Positions 1 to 11,570 of a DNA stretch of 64,000 bases are shown piece after piece. The DNA comes from Symbiodinium natans (lineage: Eukaryota; Sar; Dinophyceae; Suessiales; Symbiodiniaceae): assembly GCA_905221605.1 (NCBI GenBank), contig CAJNDS010000566.1:1-64000 (forward strand), in the 5' to 3' direction. Positions within the stretch are counted from its first letter, which is position 1, and every line of letters starts with the position of its first letter. Below the pieces are notes generated by a model. That model had not been told where the DNA came from. It saw only the letters and a list, made by a program, of their open reading frames with translations, and searched no databases. A program made the translations under genes and the position numbers.

Positions 1-1290
1 AACATTCATGACAGCCCGCCCTTCCATAGTCGTGGCCTGTGTAAGCTGAGCAGCACGGCCAAGTTGGAGACACTCTGCAGAGTTTCCTACATGTTGTCAT
101 GGTCCATGACACAGCTTACAGCCTACATGTCGCCATTTGCCTCACAAAAGCAGTGGATGCACTGCACCGGTGCCTCATGGTTTTCCCCAAGAATTCGACG
201 ACGGCGCTGCAAGCAGTCTCGATGCCGATCCCTGGCCTGGCATCAACACCGACGCCCGACTGCCGGTGTGTTTGTACAGACAACCACAAAGCATAAACGC
301 TCCTTGCATCCTGAAAGCAACGCAATGACAGTCACGACCACATGTGGTGCAATCAGTAGGTCCTGAAAACTACCTAAGCAAGATGTGGGAGGGGAGGGGG
401 TCAGGGATAGAGTCTGAAAACCTCGTTGCTCACTGAAGGCAATGGCCTCATCTATGTGATTCGCCTTCTGCAAGGTGACCTTCGCCAGCCGTGACACGAA
501 GGCAATTGCTTACGTGCTATATGTTGCTTTGGCCCATGTGCTAGATTTGCTAGGTGTTCCCCCGGACGTACTGAGGCAGCAACTGCTAGCTGGTTCAGGG
601 CACTCATTGTCATAACCTTACGTGCCACCAGTCCAGAGAACCGAAAACTCTTGCTAACAAGCGTGCCAGCACGCACAAGCAGTTGTCACGCAGCAAATCT
701 CTGCAGGGACTCTTTGCGACTAAACAAGGTGAATGACATGATCCTTGCCCTGCGTCTTCTCAACTTCTGTCAGCAGCTCCTGCAGCTCGTTCCACGCATT
801 TAGCGAATCTCACACGCAACATCCTCCGCCCACATCCTTGAAGTAAAACTCGGCACCAGAGAAATTGCCACTTTCTCGCAGCATGCGGGCCAGATTATCC
901 TGCGTGTGTCAAGGGACAGGTCAGCAAACGTAGCAAGAGAGGCAACACCATGCTCCAAGTTCGTCCTGGAGACCCATCCGATCTTTCCAGTTTTCTGGGC
1001 TGGCATTCTCTTTCATGCTCTGCAGCCTTGCTGAGAATTCCTTTCGAGTTTCTGCCAACAGCACCCATCGACTGCTGAGGCTCGTGCTCCCGACTTGCCA
1101 TACCGATGAGCCAGCGCGTCATCCGCAGCTGAACCATCTCGTTGAGCTTGGTAAAGCCTGCGAATCCAAAATGATAGCGGCCCCCCCCCTAAACACTCAA
1201 TCTGCATCCCTGGGGCCTATCGTCCGTCTGATCTCATCGTGAACCATATCCTGCTTGAAGAGAAAAAGGAAGGAAATGCTTGGGAGCTTC

Positions 1291-1330
1291 AGCTTCATTG
1301 AGCTTCATTGAGCTTCATAGAGCTTGCATG
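1291..1330. repeat. 10-bp tandem repeat, four copies
   Basis: The unit agcttcattg occurs twice exactly (1291-1310), then once as agcttcatag and once as agcttgcatg. It is a small local slippage repeat with no other signal around it. Confidence 0.75.
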
Positions 1331-2762
1331 CGCCGCAGCATGCGCCGCGGCATGGTGCTGCTGCTGTGGGCACTACCTGTGGCACTAGCTGCCCATTGCC
1401 TGTCCTGATGGCTCTTGTGAAACGCACTGCTGAGCTCCACGTCCACTTTGCTCAAGGCAGTCTGCACTTTGGTGAAGGACGTGATCAGTGCCTAGGCTTC
1501 AGACGTGTTCCTATATTCCTCACAGATCGCACACCACTCGGGCAAGGCTCTGCCCTGAAGCCTTCCAGCTCCTTCTTGGGCCTCGGATTCTGGGGAACTG
1601 TCACTTGGGGTCATCCGCAATGGTCCACCACTCACACGAAGCTGTGCATCTGGGTCAGCTGCATAGCAATGTCAAATCTGGCACCCGTCTGGTACGCGCA
1701 GAAAATCTCCCAGATCACCCAAACGCGTTTCAGCGGAGTTGGGTCCTTCAAGGCGAAGCGAGGCGAAGCAACAGTTTTCCCTGAAATGTGCTGCGGCCAT
1801 CAGCCCCAGCCTCCCAGGGCATGGAGACAAGGATGGTGCTGCCAACATCACCTTCAATGTTTCAGGCCATGAGCGGGATGGCTTGGGACGAAAGCACTTT
1901 TGGCTGAGCCAGAGGGACCCCGTGTCCAGACGTCGAGGGAAACTCAGAAGACTGAGCCCCGCCCAGACTGTTCGAATCCCCAAGTTGCTTTTGTGAGTGT
2001 GCGCAGAAACGGCAAAGGATTTGAAGCTGGACAAGCATTCCGAGCAAGCTGGAATGCCCTCAGCTGTCGCATGTCGAACAAGATTCTGTCTTGCCAGCGT
2101 TGCGCCCTCCCACTCAAAAAGATCTTCAACCATCCCTGCTCCATGCCCTCGCGACAGGAAGTGGTGATGGTGAAGGCCAGGCTTGTTAGGCAGATGGACT
2201 CCTACATGCCATGGTTTGTCCGAATTACTTGAACCACGAGAAACCTTTGGGTGGATTTCGGACGTGGCAATAGAATTGGCACAGAGTCCACGGATTCATG
2301 CTGTGAAAACACACAAACGACCAACAGAGACTATCAGCAAAAAGGCAAGAAAGAGAGCAAACATCGTTGAGCAGAACCGACGCCCATCTTCCTTGCACGC
2401 CCCCCTATTTTGTACTTTTGGCCTCGCGGATTTTTGGTGAAGCCTGATCTTTTTTGGTGGTCGGCTTTGCACGAATCAACAGTTTTTGAAAGCCGAGCTT
2501 TCTCTGCGGCGTCCGCGTTCCCTTGTTCTAACCTACCTAAGAAGATAGCATACGAGATGACGCTAATTGAATGAAGCCCTGGCCTTTCTGAATTTCTTGA
2601 AGAACTGCAGATGTCAGCTAGAACCCTAGACCCTCAGCCTCACCCCAAATGGATACACGAAGCCCCGGAACACAAGATACACAAGCCAGCCTGCATTTCA
2701 TGTTCTCCAATTTCTTGGCTTTGGGGGTAGGTTCGCCCGCCCCCACATGGCATTTACCCATT

Positions 2763-2790
2763 CCCCCCTCCCCCCCCCCCCACCCTCCCT
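2763..2790 (+). repeat. Cytosine-rich tract
   Basis: A stretch made almost only of C with single T and A interruptions lies downstream of a G/C-rich segment. It could be a polypyrimidine tract or simple low-complexity DNA. Confidence 0.8.
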
Positions 2791-4202
2791 TAAAGCAGAA
2801 CTACCAATGTGCTTTACGGGTGCCTTGCAGGCCCTTGACTGAGTCCGTTGTTTCTACCCGGCATTTGCCCAGCAAGTCAGGCTGAGAGAAGCGTACCGCA
2901 TCACTTGAGTTTCATTAAGCTTCTTCTCGGAGCGAGAGCAGACGGCTTCGCTTTGCAGCGGACGGCTTCGCCTTGTTCCAGCAAGGCTTCCGAAACAAGA
3001 CACGGAACACATCTGCCACATCTCGGAGTCATGCCTTGGCACATTGTCCATTCAGTTTGGATGGAAAGTTTCACATGCCCTGCGGCTCCCGATGAAGATG
3101 GTTCCTTGCGGCATCATGCGACGCCGCGTGGTTAATTCCTATGAGCTTTGGCACGCCCAGGCAACGGTTTCAGGTCCTGAGCTGGGGCCGCTGCATGAGT
3201 AAGACATTTCGAAAATCATCGGTTTGAATGCGCGAATTCCTTGCAGCGGCTTTTGCAGCCCCTTCTGCTCCATTGTGTTCGAGTGCTTTTGAACCGGGCG
3301 GCCAAGTTCGGAAATTCTACTGAGCACTGACAGAGTCGAATGTTTCCTCCCCCCATGTACACACAGCATTGCAAGATATTGCAAGAGTCAACCGGCCTAC
3401 AGCTTGTGCAAAACGTGTGGACCACCATTCCATCGGATATGAGTCAGCAATGTGCTGATTGACCACCTTTGTAGAGACATGCAGGCATCGCTTGTTTTGC
3501 GAAGTCATGACGCAGGCTGGGCCCCTCACGAATGCGTCCACCCAAAAGTATGTGGTGAGATCTTTGCCTCTTGTATCTCTTGTTGTCATGCGAGGGACTT
3601 GTTTCAGAACGAAAAGCACACTTCGTGCCTGTCCGCGCATCCCAAGTGGCGAGCGCATCTAAAAATGTCGAATAATTGTACCTGCCATGAAATGGACGGA
3701 TGGCCAATGTGCCTGGCACTTGTCTGCCCCGTAGCCTCCAAGCATGTGAAACAAAATGGTGTGCCTTGGTCCGAAAGGCAAAGGTACGTTTCTGGCAATC
3801 AGCTGGATAACAACCGCCCCACTAGTTAAGAATCGAAATCTCGCGGCACAAATTGCAGCTAAATGGCCATAGTTACGAAAGCCGGCTGTTTGCATCGATC
3901 CTTCAGGTCCTGCTGAAAGCCAACCTGCCATCCGAAGATTTGCCCATGACAAATGCTGAAATACAACGACATGTCGACATGCAAGGGTTCGGAATGTCTT
4001 GCACAAACACCATCGCTGAAGTGGCAAGCACTGACTTCTGTGTCTGCATCTGGCCAGAGGCCAGAAGCGTGCATAGTGTGGGAAAGCGGGGTGATGCCTC
4101 CGCATAAGACAGAAGCTCGTCGGCTTCATCCGCAGATAAGCACAACCTTTGCTTCAAATGCCAGTTCCGGATAAATGCGGGTTTACGACAAAAAGGGGCC
4201 TC

Positions 4203-4262
4203 TACTATGGACCCCCACATAATAGGATCCCCTATGATGAGGACCCCAATTAGGTACCCTTA
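4203..4262 (+). repeat. Degenerate ~15-bp tandem repeat
   Basis: Four successive blocks follow the pattern A/T-rich hexamer, then GGACCCC or a variant (ggaccccc, ggatcccc, ggacccc, ggtaccc). It sits in a short AT-rich island that contrasts with its flanks. Confidence 0.5.
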
Positions 4263-6045
4263 ATATCACAAACCCTTATATAGAGAGAACAGAAATCAAG
4301 CATCGAACACAAAATCGCAGCTTGGATACTTGCCACCCTTGAACATGGTCATCGGCTTGATGATTTTGAAGCACAAGCCACCTGACACATCTGAACGTTT
4401 TTTTGCATGCAAATCAAACCTTTGCCTGCATTGCTTGTGTTGCAGAGCTTGCCGCTGGCCTATAGAAAAATCAGACTCGCTCACCTTCGAGGCACCATTG
4501 TAGCTGACTCAGAGCATGGGTTAGCTTAGTGTGTCGTGGCACCTTGGATTTGTGTTGCTCGCCGAACTCCTTCCATGCGCAGGCATACCAAAGCACAGGA
4601 GACATATATCCGCTGTCCAACAGCCTGCATGAAGGCCAAGGTCACACCGTGCAGAGGGCAAATGGGAAGATCATCCATTGCCACTGGCGTTGTGTCCGTC
4701 GCCTGAGCAACAAATGGACTGGATTCTGAAATCTACATGGGATGAGAGCCGCCTTTGTGGGCGATCTTGCCATCCTTCTTTGAGCGGCTGCTCGTGCAGA
4801 ATACCGAGCACTGTATTCTTTCGCCTCAAACAGTTTGGAAACACACGTGCAGGCATTGCAGACCTATAGACTGCAATACCTTCATGCAAGTAAGACAAAG
4901 GCATCCACAACAACCATCCTTAGTGAGGCGGTGTCCAAGACTGTTTCTCAAAACCAGGTGGCACGGCCGGTTTCTCAACATTGTTGAGTGCACGAACAAT
5001 AGCTTGCGGCTGAATGACGAAGCTGAAACGACATCGCCATTCCTCGGCACACATATAACTCCAAGATCCTTTGGTTTAACACGTTCCAGACATGTGGCCC
5101 TTTGTCTTCCCCTTGCACACAACATCTTGCCACCCAGGCTCGCCAAGGCGGATGAGCTGACCTTGAGCTCAGCCGATTCCTGAGACAATTCAATGGATGG
5201 GAACCACCCACAAAGCATACACGAACAGGTTTGAAACTTGGAACACTCCAATAGTGCCCCGAAAAGAATGTCATGTCGCGAGTTGGTAATTCGATGTAAT
5301 TAAAGACTAACCCTGAAGGGCGAACCATCACCTTTCAAGTGTCGGATGTGGAATTGCAGCAGTAGGCAATACCGGCACCCATCCTCCTCAGTTGTGTGAG
5401 ATGGCGTGCGTGTCCCGACACAATGCCAGGACATCAACAAAGGATGCAACCGCTGAGCACAACAATGCATGCAAAGCTCTGTCTTGGGCATCCCGTTGGA
5501 CGGGCTGCTGCACGCTTTAAGCCGAAATGGCATCCGCTCGTGGACGTCGAAACGGATTGAAATGCACATGGTTCACCTTTGTTTTCGCATCATCTTCCCT
5601 TTGCATCCTGGCAGGTCTCAGTCAGGATGCCCCGCATGTTTGGCCAGCAACTCCCGTAGCGGCAGCTCTTGGTCATCCCTCGAGTCACAAGTGCATGCTC
5701 GAAGTGCCCGCGCGTGGTGAAGGGCACACAGCTAGTAGCCCCTCGTCTCGAGTAGTCGGGGGCTTGCAACGAGCGCTTTGGACAGGAGGGTTGCGGCGTC
5801 AACAGGGACTCTACAGGAGAATAGACAGCCGCCCCCTGCCAGGAACCCATTTGTTGTTGGCTTCCGTTGTCTTAGTCCGCGATCTTTCAATGCTCAACAG
5901 GTCCCGGGTTGTACAAATGTATGGCGACTCCGTTTGGTGGACTCCCGTTCATATACACCTCAACCCACTCCAACCCCCTATAAGATTTAATCTGAACAAA
6001 GTCAAGCTATGTCAAAAAGATCCCTTCCGTTTAGGAAGCAGGGGC

Positions 6046-6108
6046 TCAGTCAGTCAGTCAGTCAGTCAGTCAGTCAGTGAGTGAGTGAGTGAGTGTGTGT
6101 GTGTGTGT
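6046..6108 (+). repeat. Tetranucleotide microsatellite (CAGT)n to (GAGT)n to (GT)n
   Basis: About seven CAGT units pass into GAGT units and then a GT dinucleotide run. It lies just upstream of the first retrotransposon-like frame, so it marks or lies near the 5' boundary of the copia element. Confidence 0.9.
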
Positions 6109-6167
6109 ACCCGCTTCTGCATCATCAGCTCCATACTCTGGGCCAGCACCCATGGAGATAGGAGCAG

Positions 6168-6795
6168 TCGAAAGAGGCTAAAGGCGGTAAAGGTGGCAAG
6201 AAAGGTAATCCAGATAAAGGGTCAAGAGGTTCCCCGGCGAAAGGTGATGGTAAGTCAAAAAACAATCGCAAGGGTGACCCCAGCGGCAAATCTGAAGAAT
6301 CACACCACTGACGCTTGTTTCTTCAATGCCCGTGCCAACCCGAAGGGGGATGGCAAAACCAACAAGCGCGCCTCAGCACAGCAGCCCAGTACCGAAGCTG
6401 CCGTGGATGCAGCCGTGCCAGACAAGAACTTGTCGGCCGCCATTTCCACGCTGCAAACACAGCTTGATGCGCTTCGTTCATTTGCTAACCCGTCCATGCC
6501 GTCAGGGCACTCTCAGGGCCGCAAAGGTCACGGCGCCATCCAAGAAATGCTGTTTGTCATCAGCGATACTCCGGCTCAGGCTGTTGAGGTCACTGAACAG
6601 GTTGCCGCAACATCCTCCACCAAGTACGTCCTTCTTGATTCCGGTGCCACGACCAGCTGCGCAAGTGATCAGTGTTTCCCTGATGCAACGGTCGACGCCA
6701 CACGGCAAAAGGAACTGTGGGCCATCAGTGGGCCATCAATGGCACGCCCATTCGACACAAGGGTGAACTGTCCGCCCCCACGGCCATTCCCGTGA
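6168..6795 (+). pseudogene. copia Gag remnant and aspartic protease start
   Basis: A Lys/Gly-rich stretch (6168-6309, repeated KGGKGG- and KGDGK-like peptides) resembles the basic nucleic-acid-binding tail of copia Gag. It is in the same phase as the downstream integrase-RT frame but ends at a stop. The protein then continues in another phase (6301-6795) with a Cys-containing segment (HTTDACFF) and the protease active site YVLLDSGATTSC at 6624-6660; Asp is residue 185 of the frame that opens at 6085. That frame reads into unrelated sequence after 6718, where an 11-bp duplication shifts phase. In the family the protease cleaves the Gag-Pol polyprotein inside the virus-like particle. The start at 6085 lies in the microsatellite and is unlikely to be real. 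Confidence 0.82.
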
Positions 6796-9179
6796 CGGAT
6801 TGCTGTGGCGAGCCTATCGCAACTCCAGCTTCTTTTCGAATGGGTGTCACTGATGCCACAGAGCCGGTCATGGCCTTTTGCCGAATCTTGGATGACGCTG
6901 ATTGCGACCTCCACTTTTATCGGACATCTTCTGGCAAGCCAGCGCACATAGATACCCCAGATGGTCATACCATCATTTTGCCAAGATTCGGTGCCAGGTT
7001 TTACTTGCCGTATGAAAACAGGTCCCCCGGGAATGGTACAACAGAGTTCGTTGCGGCTGGAAACGATGGGGATGAGAGCCCCAGTCCCATGCATTACTCT
7101 CCCACTGAGCCAGGTTCCGATGCAGGCGCCGGCACGTCCGAGCCCGATGCTCTCGAGAATGCAGATGTGGAGTGTGGCAGGGAACATGCGCCACCGCAGC
7201 CAGCAGGTCTTCCGATGCCGGATGCCCCATCCGACGAGCAGCATTCTCGCCACAATTTAACTCATGCCGACTTTGCATCGTGGTGCCCGCATTGCGTAGC
7301 CGGGAAGGCTGCTGATTCCCAGCACAAGCGCAAAAACAAGCACGAGGATCCCCAAATTCCCGTACTACAGGTCGATGATCTATTCTTCGGTCGCGACGGG
7401 CAGCTTGTTGAAGAAGAAAGCAAAAAGGCCACAGTCCTCACAGGAACGGACTTGTCTTCCGGATGGCCCATGATGGCATTCGTGCCTCACAATGGGGTAG
7501 AAGCGTACACGGTGCGTGCATTAACTTCTTGGGTTAGACGTTTGGGGTACCCGAAGGGGCAGCACAACCAAGAATCAGCATTGCGCACTGTCGTCGATCA
7601 AGTCCAAAAAGAACTGGGACACGATCATGTCCAAGTGCGAGCGGCCCTGCGGTACAGCCATGCCAGCCAAGGTGGCACTGAGAACGCAAACCGCCTTATG
7701 GCAGGCATGCTGCGCACGTGGCTCAGTGCCTTGAACGAAACATACCCAAATCCTGCCGAACCGCTGGACATCAACCATCCCGTGATCCCATGGCTTTGCC
7801 GTTGGGTTGCTTTCGTTTGGGCCAGATTCCATGTGCAGGCCGACAACATGACACCGTTTCGCATCGTGTCTGGGCGTGACTACGCCACCCCCATCGTCGA
7901 ATTTGGGGAGGTCGTTTTGTGCAAGCTTCCGGACACCAAGTCCCTGAGCAAAGCCAAACCTCGGTGGTTTAAGGGGTTGTTTGTTGGTCGGTTAGAGGTT
8001 GATGATTCCGCCGTTGTGTTGACGGATGCTGGTGCAATCACTGTGCGCTCGGTCAGACGTCTGCTGCTGGCAGATCAGCATGACGTAGCTTACCTCAATG
8101 CAGGTTTGCCCTGGGCGCCCGCAGGCAAGCGAACAAAGGTACGCACGGAAAGCAGCCAAATTGTGGCATTGCCTGCCCCCCCTGTGTCGGAAGCAAGCCA
8201 ACCGCCTCTGAGCGTTGAGCCGCCGGCTGTTTCAAAAGACGCGATGCCCGTTCCTCCTGATGTGGTTGTGCCAGACCCCAATGAGTCACACCGCCGTCGC
8301 CGTTTCAACTGGAAGCGCCAAGTCCAACTTCCCCTTTCCGGAGAGCTGGTGCTGCACCCATCCCACGTGTTCAAGCAAGCCCTACTGGCATCAATGCTGT
8401 TCCATTGCCTGCACCTGTTGTGCTGGAAAAGCGCCCTGCTCCGGAAAGCAGCGAGGCTGCAACATCCAGCGAGGCACACTCAGTGGGATCCGCGCGAAGT
8501 GGAGGAAGCCAGGGATGTGCAGATGGCGACCCTTGTGGAAAAGCAGTTTGCAACACCGAAACTCAAACCCGCAATTCCGCACAAATGCAAACTCTTCAAC
8601 TTCAAGTGGGTTGATGAAATCACGCGCGGTGCATATCGTTCGCGTTTCACTTGTGCAGACATCAAGAAGCGGTATTCAAAAGAGGAACTTGCCGAAGAAA
8701 TCAACACATTCGCCCCAACTCCGTATGAAGAATCACATGTTCTTCTGGAGCTAAAATGCCTCCAAAACGGCTGGCATTCACGCTCCGGAGATGTTCGCTG
8801 CGCATATTTGTTGGGCACCGACCCGGGTGACAGCAACGGCAACCCGCCTGAGTACGTCCAGCATTTTCACGCGTGGTTAGCAGCTCACGATGCATGCGGA
8901 CTTGTGCAAACACGTCGTCCTGCAGCTCGATGGCAATTTGTACGGCAGAAGGCCTGCGGGCGGCAACTATCGTCAAGAGTTCGAGAAAGTCGTCGCGCTG
9001 ACAAACTGGTGTCGCATGGTTACCATTTTGTGCGTGGCAAGCGTGACCCTACCGTTTACACCTGCAGCACAACAGATGCGACATTGCTGCATCACGTTGA
9101 TGATGTACGCATGGGCGCGTCCGATGCAGATCTCAATTTCCTCCAATCCAAAAACGGTTTGGGAAATACCTTGACATGA
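6717..9179 (+). pseudogene. copia integrase and reverse transcriptase, frameshifted
   Basis: This 820-codon frame begins with the rest of the protease. The integrase zinc site HADFASWCPHC is at about residue 183 and a QVDDLFF segment at about 219, the usual place of the first catalytic Asp. The second Asp region reads QHNQESAL, so the expected Asp seems lost. The Glu block GGTENANR is at about 320. RT follows: INTFAPTPYEESH at about 670, GDVRCAYLLG at about 692 and LHHVDDVRMG at about 793. Between about 8883 and 9000 the conserved LYG-x-R-x-AG block is read only in another phase, so two compensating shifts bracket it. Near 9150, in an A run, phase is lost again and the frame ends at 9179. The normal roles are cDNA synthesis and chromosomal insertion. 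Confidence 0.9.
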
Positions 9180-10216
9180 AGAATGGGGATATCGAAAGGC
9201 CAGGCACCAAGGTGAATGTTTTAGCAGATGCGTTTTTCACGCTGCCCGACAACAAGCATCGCGACAATGTTTTGACACTCCTCGACCTTTGGAAGGCAAA
9301 GACATCGAAAGTCGCAGGACATCGCATCCCTCACACAGAAGAAAACATGGATGCACGCCGCGCGGAACTGTTCCCCAAGTGCGTTGGTTCCTTCATTTAT
9401 TTGCGCATCGATCGTAGAGACATACGGTTCGAAGTGAAGGAACTTGCTCGTCACATGCGTGATCCGCGTGAGGTGGATTGGAGCAACCTCACCACGTTAG
9501 CACGGTACTTGCTGCACAAACCAGACCTTGCAAGGGTCACCACCTTGAACCCTGAAAGTTTGTCATCTGGAGTTCTGACCCTTGATGGTTTCACGGACTC
9601 AGATTGGGCCGGGTGTGCTGACACTCGCCGCTCAACAGATTGTACCATCATCAATGTAGGGGGCAGCGCAGTTACAGCACATCCACAAACACAGCCTGGA
9701 ACACCTACTACATCATCAAGTGAAGCTGAAACTAGAGCATTGAGCCGAGGGGCGCGAAAGATTATATTCATCAAGCAGTTCGCAAAGGAAAATTTCAACA
9801 TGAAGCTGAGCGTGCCTCGTTTGTGGGCAGATGCGAGCACAGCGTTGCAGACAGCCAAGCGTTTGGGCGCTGGCAGCCGCATGCGACACATCGAAGTGGC
9901 AGCACTGTTTGTTCAAGAGCTTGTGCACCAAAAAGCCCTGAACGTGGGCAAAGTGCCTGGACACGCAAACCCTGCAATTTGTTTAACCAAGCATTTGGAT
10001 TCTACATTGAAGGAACTGTGTCTTCACGATTTGAACATGGTTGACATGAGCACATCAGATGCGCGACAGGTTTTGCAAGACGCCGCGCAAATTGAGTTGG
10101 TAGACCCGATGATAACCGATGTTAAATGCGTCGTTGGGGTTGGCTGTTCCAAGTGTAACATGCAGATGGTCACATCCCCAGCAGAATTATCTGTTGCAAG
10201 TACTTGGTGGGGATAG
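9176..10216 (+). pseudogene. copia RT C-terminus and RNase H
   Basis: The frame overlaps the previous one by four bases, but this is a frameshift, not a designed overlap: the reading continues upstream in this phase as GKYLDMKNGD. Residues 60-115 match the copia RT-RNase H linker (FPKCVGSFIYLRIDRRDIRF, then ELARHMRDP). The RNase H domain keeps its acidic residues: Asp in LDGFTDSDWAGC (about residue 137), Glu in SSSEAETRALS (about 180), Asp in LWADASTALQ (about 215), and a conserved RHIEV segment. It ends with VGKVPGHANPAICLTK, the usual copia C-terminus. RNase H degrades the RNA strand during reverse transcription. No LTR is recognised downstream. Confidence 0.9.
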
Positions 10217-10540
10217 GTTAGCCTCGGACCTCGTTTCTGAAATATGGTTGGCCAATGTTGGCCACGAGCTGTCTCCGATGCCGATGAGCATGAGGACCCG
10301 ATCCAACCAGTCCGTGCTGCCTGTTGCGGACGGAGGTGCTGTGACACGTGAGGGTGGCTGCACTGTGTGCCGGCACACTGCATATCGAAATTCGTTTGCA
10401 AACACTTGTTTTACTAACTTTTGCAACGCTAACTGCACCAGCAAACGTTGTCCTTGCAACGCCGCCACTGGTGAAAACGCCGTGCCAGGCCGTCGTGTTT
10501 GGCGGCGCTTGGATTGCGACGTTGAGGTTTTTAGCTCGTG
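10217..10540 (+). other. Gap between copia element and LINE fragments
   Basis: No domain is recognised. One + frame is Cys-rich (CTVCRHTAY, CNANC, CPC), but neighbouring frames are equally open and the composition may be chance. It could be the 3' untranslated part or LTR of the copia element, which I cannot confirm. Confidence 0.4.
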
Positions 10541-10915
10541 TTGCACACGTCTGCTTCCAGGCCCGGGATCCCCAGCTTGCCTGACATTCAGTCTGCGTGG
10601 TGCTCATGTGCTCCTCGCTTGTTGGCACCGTCCCGGACGGACGAATTTGCATACTGCCTAGCTGAGCTCCTGGCCAATGATGTCCCATTGCGCATTAACA
10701 AGCTCGGTAGCACACGCGCTGCGCTGCCGTTGAAGCTCGGAAGCTTGGGACTGCGTCGTGCCGTGGAAGACTGGAACGCAGCGTGTTGGGCATTGTTGGG
10801 CATCTTGGACAAACACCTTGCCAATCCTGCCAGCGTCACCCGCGTATTGTGGCGGAGGATTCTCGGAGTAGCCGTGCAGCACGCGGTCACAAGCACAACC
10901 CTTGGTTGTGCGTAG
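10540..10915 (+). pseudogene. LINE-type RT fragment, C-terminal (thumb) part
   Basis: In two phases joined near 10575, + reads HVCFQARDP, then LPDIQSAWCSCAPRLL, LPLKLGSLGLRRA and, after an apparent internal deletion, LWRRILGVAVQHAV. This series (a DxQxAW block, then LPxxxGGLGLRxA, then a W-rich helix) is what I recall after the catalytic core of a retroelement family common in dinoflagellate genomes. Upstream RT motifs are missing here and reappear at 13.0 kb. The fragment is dead. The assignment rests on remembered family pattern, not a search. Confidence 0.6.
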
Positions 10916-11089
10916 CCGGCCCCACTTCACCCCAGCCAGCACGCAGGCCCGCCCCTGGAGCGGGTGCTGGAGCTCGCGGCCCCAATTGGCCCAAGCCTGC
11001 CATCCCTCCGCACCTGAGGGCGACAAATGCAACAGACCCCTAGCTAGGCAACTAGGCGCCTGCAACATGTGTGTTCGTGACGACAAAAA

Positions 11090-11570
11090 ATCAACGACGG
11101 CACGACCAGCCTGCGCTCGTTGCTGACCGGAGTGCAGGTGGCGCACGCTGCGCTCGCACGCGGAGCACGTCCCGGACGATACGTTGGGCATCACCGTTCC
11201 AGCGGCCCCCAACCTCCGACCCAGGCACCACCAGCCACCGGGGGTCCCGCGGCCGAGCTCCGGGTAGGCTGCCAGCTTGCGGCGATCTGCCACTCGCAGC
11301 ACGGCCCCATCGGTTTCTGTGCCGGGCTGCGGCTGCCCACCCCATGTCAAAGGTGAGACCAGCGTGGCGTCGCAGCACAGAGCTCCGGGGCGCGGCGCCG
11401 TACACGACGACACTACGACGACATCGAGCCGTCTGCGGTCGCCTGCAGGCACACCCGGTCGCAGTGGTGTGGGCCAGCCACTGTTGTGGTACGACCTGCC
11501 CGTCAGCCCCCACCGCATATGGGCCATTGATGATGAAAAGGGCAAAAACAGTTTTCAGCAAGTGGCCTGC
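11090..11570 (-). pseudogene. LINE C-terminal nuclease-like fragment, inverted
   Basis: On -, two overlapping phases together give RRLDVVV, ALCCDATLVSPLTWGG, ADRRKLAAYPELG and then RWLVVPGSEVGGRWN followed by an Ala/Arg-rich helix. This is the region that follows the RT in the same retroelement family as the + fragments at 10.5 and 13.0 kb. The spacing Asp (CDATLVSP), then Glu before GGRW, resembles a PD-(D/E)XK restriction-like nuclease, as in R2/CRE-type LINEs; that functional reading is my inference. A one-base phase change lies near 11.22-11.26 kb. The piece runs opposite to its neighbours, so the element was rearranged after or during insertion. Confidence 0.6.

Larger units (their letters stand above)
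1..6045. other. Unassigned region, no supported gene
   Basis: I recognise no domain, RNA gene or convincing exon chain on either strand. Open frames are short (most under 190 codons), overlap in several frames and have no family motif. The only structure seen is minor: a 10-bp tandem repeat near 1.3 kb, a C-rich tract near 2.77 kb and a degenerate 15-bp repeat near 4.2 kb. It may be intron or intergenic sequence. Confidence 0.6.
6168..10216 (+). mobile_element. Degenerate Ty1/copia-type retrotransposon
   Basis: The domain order protease, integrase, reverse transcriptase, RNase H, all on +, is the Ty1/copia (Pseudoviridae-like) order; Gypsy elements have integrase last. Landmarks are DSGAT (protease, 6637), HxxxxxxCxxC (integrase zinc site, 7264), GGTENANR (integrase Glu, about 7672), GDVRCAYLLG (first RT Asp, about 8788), HVDD (second RT Asp pair, about 9093), and TDSDWAG, SSSEAE and LWADAS (RNase H). 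At least four frame disruptions make it inactive. I could not identify terminal repeats, a primer-binding site or a polypurine tract by eye, so the boundaries are those of the coding region only. The HVDD box in place of YVDD is, as I recall, usual in dinoflagellate copia elements. Confidence 0.93.

Noticed and set aside
1900-1990. tRNA gene suggested by gttcgaatcccc
   Set aside because: The T-loop-like word is there, but no acceptor stem, D-arm or anticodon arm can be folded around it.
10187-10688. Cys-rich - and + frames downstream of the copia RNase H
   Set aside because: Open on both strands, no conserved spacing of Cys, and part overlaps the LINE fragment.
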